Origin: Myxococcales bacterium
Lineage (GTDB): Bacteria; Myxococcota; Myxococcia; Myxococcales; JAJYLH01
Assembly: GCA_021787845.1 (NCBI GenBank)
Contig: JAJYLH010000058.1
Coordinates: 1-33,281 of the forward strand
Direction: 5' to 3'
Length of the DNA stretch: 33,281 bases
The position numbers were made by a program, and so were the translations under genes. The notes beneath the pieces were generated by a model. That model did no database searches. It was not told the origin of the DNA and saw only the letters and a program-made list of their open reading frames with translations. Positions 22,555 to 29,692 of the stretch are shown here, one piece after another (the first letter of the stretch is position 1; each line of letters begins with the position of its first letter).

Positions 22555-23582
22555 CAGGCTTCCAGCTCCCGAAGCGACGTGACGAGCGCCTCGACGCCCT
22601 CGATCGGCGTCGACGGCAACAGGCCGTGGCCCACGTTGAACACGTGGCCGCGCGCGGCGCGTCCGGCCTGGGCGATGCGCCGCGCTTCCCCGGCGATGCG
22701 GGCGGGCGGCGCGTGCAGGGCGAGCGGATCGAGGTTTCCCTGCACGACGGTGTCGGCGCCGAGGTGCGCGATGGCGTCGCTCATCGTCACGTGCCAGTCG
22801 ACGGCGACCGCGTCCGCTCCCGCTTCCTTCACGAGCGGTAGGAAACCGCTGCTGCCGAGCACGAAGTGGATGCTCTTCCCGCCGGCCTCGCGGATGGCGT
22901 CGAAGATGCGCTTCGCCCGCGGCAGAGCGAAGGTCGCGAAGGCCTCCGGCGAGAGGTGTCCGCCCCAGGAATCGAAGAGCTGCACCGCGTCCGCGCCGGC
23001 CTCGACCTGCATCACGAGGTAGCCGATCAGCGCGTCGGTCAGCCGATCGAGCAGCGCGTGCAGCACCTCCGGCTCCTGGTATTCGAGCCGTTTGATCGCC
23101 TCGAAGGAGCGCGTCGCCTCGCCCTCGACCGCGTAGCAGGCGAGCGTGTACGGCGCGCCGGCGAACCCCAAGAGGGCGGTTTCGGTGCCGAGCTCCCGGC
23201 GGAGCTGAGCGAGAGCGGTGCGGACGTATTCGAGGTCGTGCTCGGGTTCGAGGGGCTTGAGCGCCCGCACCTCGTCGAGGGAGCGGACGGTCTTCGAGAA
23301 ACGCGGTCCGCCTTCGGGGAAGTCGAGCGGCAGGCCCATCGCCTCGGGCACGACCAGGATGTCGGAGAAGAGAATCGCCGCGTCGAGCCCGAACCGGCGG
23401 ACCGGCTGGAGCGTCACCTCGGTCGCGACGTCCGGCGTCTTGTACATCTCGGCGAACGAGTACTTGCCGCGGATGGCGCGGTACTCGGGCAGGTAGCGGC
23501 CCGCCTGGCGCATCAGCCACAGCGGCGGCCGGTCGACCGGGCGCCCATCGAGCGCGGCGAGGAAACGTTGGCGTCCGGTCAC
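22554..23582 (-). CDS. hemE: Uroporphyrinogen decarboxylase
   Basis: 342 residues from the GTG at 23582, chosen because GGGAGG lies four bases upstream of it and family members begin like TGRQRFLAAL; an ATG at 23594 would add four residues. It removes four acetate carboxyls from uroporphyrinogen III. The signature is LWLMRQAGRYLPEYR with the catalytic-site arginines, followed by LFSDILVVPEAMGL with its essential Asp, and FAGAPYTLACY. It is the first gene of the operon; the 80-95 bp between it and the divergent HAD phosphatase gene should hold promoters for both directions. Confidence 0.96.
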   Translation of the reverse strand: MTGRQRFLAALDGRPVDRPPLWLMRQAGRYLPEYRAIRGKYSFAEMYKTPDVATEVTLQPVRRFGLDAAILFSDILVVPEAMGLPLDFPEGGPRFSKTVRSLDEVRALKPLEPEHDLEYVRTALAQLRRELGTETALLGFAGAPYTLACYAVEGEATRSFEAIKRLEYQEPEVLHALLDRLTDALIGYLVMQVEAGADAVQLFDSWGGHLSPEAFATFALPRAKRIFDAIREAGGKSIHFVLGSSGFLPLVKEAGADAVAVDWHVTMSDAIAHLGADTVVQGNLDPLALHAPPARIAGEARRIAQAGRAARGHVFNVGHGLLPSTPIEGVEALVTSLRELEA

Positions 23583-23674
23583 GGCACCTCCCATCGCGCG
23601 CCCTTCTAACGCGGCCGCAGCTCGCCCGTGTCACAACCGTGTCACGAGCGCCGGCTTCGCAGTAGCGTCGCCGC

Positions 23675-24331
23675 ATGAGCGGTCGCTTCGTCGTTTGGGA
23701 TCTGGACGGCACGCTCGTCGACTCCGGCGCGGACATCGTCGCCTCGGCGAACGCGGCGCGGGTCCAGCTCGGGATGCCGCCGCTCGCCGACGCCGCGGTG
23801 CGCGAGCTCATCGGCGAGGGCGCGAAGCAGCTCATGGACCGCACGGTGGGCGTCGACGCTCCCGAGGAGCTGCGGCGCCGCGGCCTGGAGCTGTTCTACG
23901 AGCACTACGGCGAGCACCTGCTGGATCGCACGCGCCCGTACGCGGGCGTCGACGCGCTCGTGCGCGCGCACGCGGGGCGGCAGGCCATCGCCACCAACAA
24001 GCCGTCGCCGTTCGCGCATCGGATGGTCGAGGGCCTGGGCTGGCACCGGTTCTTTCGCGCCATCGTCGGCCGCGACGACGTCCCGCACCGCAAGCCCGCG
24101 CCAGATGCGGTCCTGCGCGCCTTGGAAATCGCGCGGGTCGATCTCCCGAACGCGGTGTTCGTTGGCGACTCGCCCATCGACCTCGCCACCGCCCGCGCCG
24201 CCGGCATCGATTTCATCGCCGTCACCTGGGGATTGCGCCCGAGGCAGGAGCTCGCCGACGCGCCGGCGGTCGTCGATTCGGTCGCCGAGCTGGAAGCGGC
24301 GCTCGCGAGGCTGGAGGGGAAGGCGCGCTGA
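23675..24331 (+). CDS. gph: Phosphoglycolate phosphatase-like HAD hydrolase
   Basis: 218 residues. HAD motif I is VVWDLDGTLVDSG (Asp9 nucleophile, Asp11); motif II is ATNKPSPF; motif III/IV is HRKPAPDAVL followed by FVGDSPIDLATARAAGI. The helical cap between about 20 and 90 is of the C1 type, as in Gph. It removes phosphate from 2-phosphoglycolate, a by-product of DNA 3'-end repair and of oxygenase chemistry, though related enzymes take other small phosphates. It is divergent from the haem operon and convergent with the frameshifted DUF5615 gene, whose remnant ends 26 bp away. Confidence 0.85.
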   Translation: MSGRFVVWDLDGTLVDSGADIVASANAARVQLGMPPLADAAVRELIGEGAKQLMDRTVGVDAPEELRRRGLELFYEHYGEHLLDRTRPYAGVDALVRAHAGRQAIATNKPSPFAHRMVEGLGWHRFFRAIVGRDDVPHRKPAPDAVLRALEIARVDLPNAVFVGDSPIDLATARAAGIDFIAVTWGLRPRQELADAPAVVDSVAELEAALARLEGKAR

Positions 24332-24357
24332 GGTATCCGAGCGGCGTCTCGAATCGA

Positions 24358-24728
24358 CTAGCCGGTCGTCATGGGGAGCTTGCGAATTCGACGACGCTGG
24401 TCCTCGACGACGAGGATGCAACCGGCAGCGAGATCGTGGGCGAATTGACCGAGCACCTCCGCCAAGATAGCGCTGACCAGGTCGGGTCGAGCCGAGCGAG
24501 TTCGGAGATGGATGACTGATGGCCCGGGCTGACCGGACACCGCCACGAGGGTCGGGAGATCGCTGTCGAACGTGACCACGATCCGTGCTTCATCGATCGC
24601 GACAGCCACGACTTGCTCGTCGGGAGCCGAGCCGACCAGCCTCTCGGTGGAGTGGATGGCATCATGGCTTCGGCGACCAGGGCGGCCACCGTCCGGCGAG
24701 AGATGTTCGCGTCGCAGAGCAGCTTCAC
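24358..24728 (-). pseudogene. DUF5615 (PIN-like) toxin-type gene, frameshifted
   Basis: The reading frame starts at a GTG at 24728 that overlaps the DUF433 stop (GTGA) and gives VKLLCDANISRRTVAALVAEA, the N-terminus of DUF5615 proteins with its Asp. The matching continuation (SHDAIHSTERL, then DEQVVAVAIDEARIVVTFDSDLPTLV, on to the TAG at 24358) is in the -1 frame. The switch falls within GAAGCCATGATGCC near 24668-24674, consistent with loss of one base from something like GAAGGCCATGAT. Both conserved acidic patches (DAN and TFDSDL) are present across the two frames. It would be a mutated gene or a sequencing or assembly error; I see no slippery sequence suggesting programmed shifting. Confidence 0.8.
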
Positions 24729-24958
24729 GAGATCGTTCCGGCAGGCAGATGCTCCTCCTCGCTGGCCAGCCAAGCGGCATAACTAAGGGCTTGACGAACG
24801 TCCTCCGGTTCGAGCTCTGGGTATTCCTTGACGATCTCAGCCTCGGCAAGGCCGGACGCCAAGAGCTTGAGGACGAACGAAACCGTCAGCCGAGTGCCGC
24901 GAACGATCGGTCGACCGCCGCAGACGCCTTGCACCACCACGATGCGATCCAGGCTCAT
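24725..24958 (-). CDS. DUF433 family protein, presumed antitoxin-side partner of DUF5615
   Basis: 77 residues. DUF433 marks: RIVVVQGVCGGRPIVRGTRLTVSFVLKLLASG followed by IVKEYPELEPEDVRQALSYAAWLA. It is a winged-helix-like small domain that very often precedes a DUF5615 PIN-like gene, with which it is thought to form a toxin-antitoxin-type pair. Here the stop overlaps the next start as GTGA, so translation is coupled. With the partner frameshifted, it may be an orphan antitoxin. ATG start at 24958. Confidence 0.9.
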   Translation of the reverse strand: MSLDRIVVVQGVCGGRPIVRGTRLTVSFVLKLLASGLAEAEIVKEYPELEPEDVRQALSYAAWLASEEEHLPAGTIS

Positions 24959-25000
24959 GCGGCAAGCATAGCACGCTTTCGTGAGCCGGTCGATCAGAGC

Positions 25001-25300
25001 CTACTCCGGGCTCTTCCTCCTGCCTGGCAACAGCCCGCGCAGGGCGCTCTTGACGACATCCTTGGCGGCTTGGGCGGTGGCGAGGAGCGGCAGCTTCTGG
25101 AGCGAGGCGAGCATCGACGCGGCGAGGGCGGCCGGGCTCGTGCCATGAGACTCGAGGCGGACGGTTTCACCCGTCGTCGTATCCTCGAGCGCCGCCCGGG
25201 CGATGGTGCGGGTGCCGTCGGAACGGATTTCCACCACCAGCCGCGCCACGACCGGCGGGTCCTCGGGCCGCTTCTCGATGGAATCGGGCGTGTCGCTCAT
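25001..25300 (-). CDS. 99-aa protein of unknown function, coupled to the FabL-like gene
   Basis: 99 residues. Its ATG overlaps the stop of the reductase gene as ATGA. The N-terminal half (PVVARLVVEIRSDGTRTIARAALEDTTTGETVRLE) reads as an antiparallel beta sheet; the C-terminal half (SPAALAASMLASLQKLPLLATAQAAKDVVKSALRGLLPG) is an amphipathic, membrane-surface-like helix ending in basic residues. I do not recognise a family. The tight coupling suggests a role linked to the reductase or to fatty-acid metabolism. Confidence 0.75.
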   Translation of the reverse strand: MSDTPDSIEKRPEDPPVVARLVVEIRSDGTRTIARAALEDTTTGETVRLESHGTSPAALAASMLASLQKLPLLATAQAAKDVVKSALRGLLPGRRKSPE

Positions 25301-26085
25301 GGCAAGAGATCCTCGCCGCCGTCGACGCCGAGCGTGTTGCCCGAGAGCCATCGCGCGCCGGGCCTCGCGAGCAACGCGACCAGCTCCGCGACGTCTTCCG
25401 GCGTCGTCAGCCGGCCCGCGGGATGCCGCGAAAGCTGCACTTCGAGCATCTTCGCGCCTCCTGGGATCTTCGCGAGCGAGGGGGTGTCGGTGACGCCGGC
25501 GCGGATGGCGTTGACTGTGATCTTTTGTGGCGAGAGCTCGAACGCGAGCTGCCGGCAATGGCTTTCGAGCGCCGCCTTCGCCGCCGCGACCGGGCCGTAC
25601 TGGGGAATCGTCCGGGTCGCGCCGCTGGAGGTCATCGCGAAGACGCGGCCGCCCTCCCCGAGGAGTCCCCGCCGCACCAGGTCGTTCGTCCAATAGACGA
25701 GCGAGTGCGCCATCACGTCGAGCGTCATTTCGAGCTGAGCCTTGGTCACCGCGTTCTCGCCGACGAGCGGCGCCAAGGTCCCGAACGCGAGCGAGTGGAA
25801 GAGCACTCTGACGCCTCCGCGCGGGTTCGGGGCGAGCTCGCGTTCGAGCGCGTCGAGGACCGCAGCCCGCTTCTGCTCGTCGGCGGCGTTGACGTTGAAG
25901 AACAACGCCTTGCGTTCGAGCCCGCGCACCGCCTCGGCGACCGCCTCCGCGGCCGGCTGCGTCGCCCGCCGGTCGAGGTGCACGCCGCAGACGTCCATCC
26001 CCTCGCGCGCCAGCGCCTTCGCCGTCGCCGCGCCAAAGCCGCTCGACGCTCCGAGCACCAACGCGAAACCGCTCAAGCCGCTCAT
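25297..26085 (-). CDS. FabL-like enoyl-ACP reductase (SDR family)
   Basis: 262 residues, a Rossmann SDR with ALVLGASSGFGAATAKAL at the N-terminus. The catalytic Tyr and Lys are spaced as Y-x6-K (YGPVAAAK), the spacing of FabI/FabL enoyl-ACP reductases rather than the Y-x3-K of ketoreductases. The flanking ELSPQKITVNAIRAGVTDT, PAGRLTTPEDVAE and the VDGG end resemble Bacillus FabL more than FabI. It would reduce trans-2-enoyl-ACP with NAD(P)H in fatty-acid elongation; another oxidoreductase role cannot be excluded. It overlaps the downstream 99-aa gene by four bases. Confidence 0.8.
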   Translation of the reverse strand: MSGLSGFALVLGASSGFGAATAKALAREGMDVCGVHLDRRATQPAAEAVAEAVRGLERKALFFNVNAADEQKRAAVLDALERELAPNPRGGVRVLFHSLAFGTLAPLVGENAVTKAQLEMTLDVMAHSLVYWTNDLVRRGLLGEGGRVFAMTSSGATRTIPQYGPVAAAKAALESHCRQLAFELSPQKITVNAIRAGVTDTPSLAKIPGGAKMLEVQLSRHPAGRLTTPEDVAELVALLARPGARWLSGNTLGVDGGEDLLP

Positions 26086-26178
26086 CCGTTCCTCGCTCGC
26101 CCCCAGGATGCCTTATAGCGAAGAAACGGCGAGGGTGCGCGGCCTCGGTGCGGCGCGATGGCAAGCGTCGAAAGCCGA

Positions 26179-26970
26179 TCACTGGGTCGTGAACGTCCAG
26201 GAATCTTCGTCCGCGCTTTGTGTGGCGCCCGCGGGGTAGAGGTGCGTCTCGAGCTGGCCACCGGACTCGCTCTCGACGCCGCCCGAGCCAGGCGGTCCAC
26301 CAACCACCACGCAGGTATAAGTCATTTGGGCTGCCAAGAACTCCGATGGCGTGAAGGTCGCTGTCCGCGTCGAGGGATCGTAGGTCGTGGTGCCCTGGAC
26401 GCCCTGGATCGAGACGTTTCCCGCCCGTTCGACGCTGTCCTTGTTCATCGGGCAAGAGAACTTCGCCTTCATCACGGTAACGCGAGGCACGCCGCTCCCG
26501 GTTGGCTCGTAGCTCTCGATGACGGGCGTCTGGTTCACGCAAGGATCATAGGTGAAAGCCGCGCTGGCCGTGTTCCCACCTTCTGCGTAGATCACGTTCG
26601 GCTCAGCCGGCTTGGCGCAGGTGACAGCGAGTGTGACCTTGGTCGGCATGTCCTGGCTGACTCCCGGAGGCGCGGGTGGCGCCGGGAACGTGTAGGTTCC
26701 CAAAGAGGTCGAGGTGATTTTCACGCTGTCGATCGGTGCGCCCGCGATCGTGATCGTCAGGTTGGCCAAGACGCAGCCGTGTTGCGTGATCACGGTAATC
26801 GGCTGTCCGCCATCGAGATTGGTGCTCGATGGGGTGACGCTCGTGATCGTCAGCCGCACTTGGGGTGGGCTTGGCGGCGGCCGAGGAGGGCCGAACGGAT
26901 CGCCGCACGCTTGCGCGAGCAGCAGCACCCCGAGCAGAAGGACCGTCCGACCCGATTCGGTGCGTCTCAT
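26179..26970 (-). CDS. Ig-like-domain lipoprotein
   Basis: 263 residues. AGGAGG lies eight bases before the ATG. The signal (RTVLLLGVLLLAQAC) ends in a Cys at residue 22; the lipobox AQAC is slightly atypical but plausible. After a Pro-rich linker come an IPT/TIG-like domain (about 36-115, starting LTITSVTPSSTNLDGGQPI) and a second Ig-like domain (about 150-235) of the kind with VTVMKAKFSCPMNKDSV and TATFTPSEFLAAQMTYTC. Cys pairs probably form disulfides. It should face the periplasm or cell surface. It is monocistronic, divergent from the ABC ATPase gene. Confidence 0.8.
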   Translation of the reverse strand: MRRTESGRTVLLLGVLLLAQACGDPFGPPRPPPSPPQVRLTITSVTPSSTNLDGGQPITVITQHGCVLANLTITIAGAPIDSVKITSTSLGTYTFPAPPAPPGVSQDMPTKVTLAVTCAKPAEPNVIYAEGGNTASAAFTYDPCVNQTPVIESYEPTGSGVPRVTVMKAKFSCPMNKDSVERAGNVSIQGVQGTTTYDPSTRTATFTPSEFLAAQMTYTCVVVGGPPGSGGVESESGGQLETHLYPAGATQSADEDSWTFTTQ

Positions 26971-27099
26971 GTCTCGCCTCCTCGATGCAAGTGGCCAAGA
27001 GGTCAGCAGCCCGATTGTCGTGCCGGTCGACGGCCCGGTCAAGCGCTCCGAACCGCCGCCCTTGACCCCACCCCCGCCTCCGGGCGAGTCTCCCGCGCC

Positions 27100-28131
27100 G
27101 TGACGACTCTCTCCTCGGCGGCGCAGGCGCTCGACGATCGGCCGGAGGCGGTGCCCAGCGGCGTGGCCGTCGAGGTGCACGACCTCGAGAAGCGCTACGG
27201 CGACCTGGAGGCGGTGCGTGGCGTCTCTTTCTCGGTGCGCACGGGCGAGCTGTTCGGTTTTCTCGGCCCCAACGGCGCCGGCAAGACGACCACGATTCAC
27301 ATGCTCTGCACGCTCCTCGAGCCGAGCGACGGCCGGGCGACGGTCGCGGGGCACGACGTGGTCCACGCCTCGAGCGACGTGCGCCGGTCGATCGGGCTCG
27401 TGTTCCAGGACCCGACGGTCGACGAGTACCTGACCGCGGAGCAGAACCTGCGCTTCCACGCCGAGGCTTATGGCATGCCGCGGGCCGAGCGCGAGCCGCG
27501 GATGGAGGAGCTGCTGCGGCTGGTCGAGCTGTGGGATCGGCGCAAGGCGCGGGTGCGGACGTTCTCGGGCGGGATGAAGCGGCGGCTGGAAATCGCGCGC
27601 GGCCTGCTGCACCGGCCGAAGGTGCTGTTCCTCGACGAGCCGACGCTCGGGCTCGACCCGCAGACGCGCCGCCGGGTCTGGGAGCACGTCCACGAGCTGC
27701 GCCGCCGCGAGGCGCTGACGATTTTCCTGACCACCCACTACATGGACGAGGCCGAGCACTGCGATCGCATTGCGATCATCGACCACGGGCGCATCGTGGC
27801 GCTCGACACGCCGGCCGCGCTCAAGGACCAGGTCGGCGGCGACGTCGTGACGCTGACCACGCCGGAAACCGAGGCGGCGCAAGAGTCGCTTCGGGAGCTT
27901 TGGAAGCTCGAGTCGAAGCTGGAGGGTGGCGCGATCACCTTCAACGTCCGTGGCGGGGAGCGGTTTCTGCCCGAGCTGGTGAGCAAGCTGCCGCAGCGGC
28001 TGGAGTCGGTGGGCTTGCGCCGGCCGACGCTCGACGACGTGTTCCTCACCATCACCGGCCGCGCCATCCGCGACGAGGAGGCGGGCGACCTGGACCAGAT
28101 GCGTAGCCGCCGAAGGAGGATGCGGCGATGA
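27100..28131 (+). CDS. DrrA-type ABC transporter ATP-binding protein
   Basis: 343 residues from the GTG at 27100; a later GTG near 27161 is possible, as the domain begins at AVEVHDLEKRYG. Walker A GPNGAGKTT (56-64), the Q-loop in VFQDPTVDEY, signature FSGGMKRRLEIARG, Walker B VLFLDEPTLGLDPQ and the H-loop TTHYMDEAEHCDRI are all intact. The C-terminal extension past 240 (VVTLTTPE..., PTLDDVFLTITGRAIRDEE) is typical of drug/antibiotic exporter ATPases paired with ABC-2 permeases. It drives the permease at 28520. Its stop overlaps the ATG of the bridging ORF as ATGA. Confidence 0.93.
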   Translation: MTTLSSAAQALDDRPEAVPSGVAVEVHDLEKRYGDLEAVRGVSFSVRTGELFGFLGPNGAGKTTTIHMLCTLLEPSDGRATVAGHDVVHASSDVRRSIGLVFQDPTVDEYLTAEQNLRFHAEAYGMPRAEREPRMEELLRLVELWDRRKARVRTFSGGMKRRLEIARGLLHRPKVLFLDEPTLGLDPQTRRRVWEHVHELRRREALTIFLTTHYMDEAEHCDRIAIIDHGRIVALDTPAALKDQVGGDVVTLTTPETEAAQESLRELWKLESKLEGGAITFNVRGGERFLPELVSKLPQRLESVGLRRPTLDDVFLTITGRAIRDEEAGDLDQMRSRRRRMRR

Positions 28132-28520
28132 GGGCGAAGTCGGATTCGTGCGCTGAACTGATTTGCCCTCACCCCTCGCTGCCGCGCGCCCAGACCGCTC
28201 GTCCCTCGACTGCGCTCGGGATGAGCGGGTCAGGGTCACGGTGCTCCAATTCAGCGGCGCGTCTGGCTCGCCGGCAAGTCCCTCGCGTTTACGCTCGTCC
28301 CTCGACTGCGCTCGGGATGAGCGGGTCGGGGTCACGGTGCTCCAATTCAGCGGCGCGTCTGGCTCGCCGGCAAGTCCCTCGCGTTTACGCTCATCCCGAG
28401 CGCAGTCGAGGGACGAGCGGAGATGAGAGCGGAGCCGGTCAGTGGCTGGGGGCGGCGCGGCCGGGGTGTGGGGCCGTTTCCCGTGCAGCCTCCAGCCCAT
28501 CCACCCGGGGGCGCCTCTGA
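28128..28520 (+). CDS. Bridging ORF built on R30 repeats between the ABC ATPase and permease genes
   Basis: 130 codons. The ATG overlaps the ATPase stop (ATGA, 28128-28131) and the TGA overlaps the permease ATG (TGATG, 28518-28522), so ribosomes could pass through all three genes. The middle is two 96-bp repeats giving twice ARPSTALGMSGSGSRCSNSA and so on, and a third R30 read as AHPERSRGTS. There is no domain, signal or membrane segment. It may be a repeat-generated translational bridge and not a functional protein; real expression is untested. Confidence 0.4.
   Translation: MRAKSDSCAELICPHPSLPRAQTARPSTALGMSGSGSRCSNSAARLARRQVPRVYARPSTALGMSGSGSRCSNSAARLARRQVPRVYAHPERSRGTSGDESGAGQWLGAARPGCGAVSRAASSPSTRGRL
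28197..28418. repeat. Three R30 copies, two in 96-bp tandem units and one inverted
   Basis: R30 (GCTCGTCCCTCGACTGCGCT to GGGATGAGC) at 28197-28226 and 28293-28322 starts two 96-bp direct repeats that differ by a base or so. The inverted copy at 28389-28418 closes the array. Spacing is 96 and 96 bp, so the coding phase is preserved. Confidence 0.9.
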
Positions 28521-29317
28521 TGTTTGGCATCCTTCGCGGCGCGCGAGTGATCGCGCATCGAGAAATCCTGCGCTTCCTCCAAGAGCCGTCGCGGATGGTC
28601 GGTTCGTTCGCGATGCCGCTGCTCTTCCTGGTCATCTTCGGCGTCGGGCTGGAAAAGCTGGTCGGGAGCCTCGCGCCGGGAGTCGGCTACCTGTCGTTCA
28701 TGTACCCGGGCATCCTGGGGATGACCGTGGTGATGACCTCGCTCTTCTCGGGCCTCTCGGTGGTCTGGGACCGCGAATTCGGATTCCTCAAGGAAGTCCT
28801 CGCCTCGCCCCTGCCGCGGAGCGGCGTCGTCCTGGGTAAAGCCACCGGCGGGGCCTTGGTCGCGCTCCTGCAAGTCCTGATGCTCCTGATTCCCAGCCGG
28901 GCGCTCGGGGTGCATCTGACGTTCGCGCGCCTCGTCGAGCTGGTACCGATCATCGTCATCGTCTCTCTGGCGGTTTCGGGGCTGGGCATTCTGGTCGCGG
29001 CGCGGATGCGCTCGCAGCAGGGCTTCCAGGTGGTGATGCAGGTCCTGGTCTTTCCGCTGATGTTCCTTTCCGGCGTCTTCTTCCCGCCGACGCGGGTGCC
29101 CGCCTGGTTGCGCGTCGTGGTCCGGCTGAACCCGGTGACCTACGGCGTCGATGCCATCCGCCAGGTCGTCCTCGGCCTCCATCCGACCGCCGGCGGCGCG
29201 ACCGGCGTCGTCCTCTTCGGACACGTCCTCGGCGCCTGGACCGAAATCGGACTCGTCGCCGCCCTCGGCACCGTGCTCATCGCGCTCGCCGCCTGGAGCT
29301 TCAGCAAGGTCGGATGA
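28520..29317 (+). CDS. ABC-2 type exporter permease (DrrB-like)
   Basis: 265 residues from the ATG at 28520, where the bridging ORF stops; an ATG at 28442 is in frame but would add non-conserved residues. About six membrane helices: 32-50, 60-90, 110-135, 140-165, 175-195 and 235-258. The family signature is near MFLSGVFFPPTRVPAWLRVVVRLNPVTYGVDAIR. It forms the channel for the ATPase encoded 388 bp upstream; together they resemble DrrAB/daunorubicin-type exporters. The substrate is unknown. Confidence 0.92.
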   Translation: MFGILRGARVIAHREILRFLQEPSRMVGSFAMPLLFLVIFGVGLEKLVGSLAPGVGYLSFMYPGILGMTVVMTSLFSGLSVVWDREFGFLKEVLASPLPRSGVVLGKATGGALVALLQVLMLLIPSRALGVHLTFARLVELVPIIVIVSLAVSGLGILVAARMRSQQGFQVVMQVLVFPLMFLSGVFFPPTRVPAWLRVVVRLNPVTYGVDAIRQVVLGLHPTAGGATGVVLFGHVLGAWTEIGLVAALGTVLIALAAWSFSKVG

Positions 29318-29330
29318 TCTTCGGCTCTGA

Positions 29331-29569
29331 GCTGCTTCGGGTGGGCGAACGCAAGAATCGAAAGCCGTAGAGCTGGAATTGGAGCCGGGCACGTCAGTGT
29401 CCGGGTGCAGGCATGGCCTTCGCGATGAGGATGCTCGGACAGGCGCCTCTTCGTCGCCGGGGCGACGTCGGTACGCAGGCGGCGGGGACAAGCCACCACC
29501 CCACATCTTCGGACGGACAATGTCGAAAGGGTGGCCCTGCCTGACCCGGACGCTGACGTGTCCGGCTCC
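29331..29569. repeat. GGAGCCGGGCAC inverted pair with leader segment, copy 1
   Basis: A leader (GCTGCTTCG, then GGGCGAACGCAAGAATCGAA to CTGGAATT) precedes the 26-bp imperfect palindrome at 29381-29406, and its reverse-oriented mate is at 29544-29569. The leader plus left palindrome recur at 31356-31436. This occupies most of the 375-bp gap between the permease and the next gene; apart from a Shine-Dalgarno sequence before 29693, I see no other signal there. Confidence 0.7.
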
Positions 29570-29692
29570 GACTCCGATTCCCACCCCACCAGCGCAGAGC
29601 CTGAAATTCCGGGTTGACGGGCTGCACGAACTTCGCTACCTCGGTGACTGCGCGGGAGCCCCGAGAAGGTGGGCTCCAACGAGGAGAAAGAA

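Noticed and set aside
24660-24680. Programmed ribosomal frameshift in the DUF5615 gene
   Set aside because: No slippery heptamer or downstream stem is visible; a one-base loss explains it more simply.
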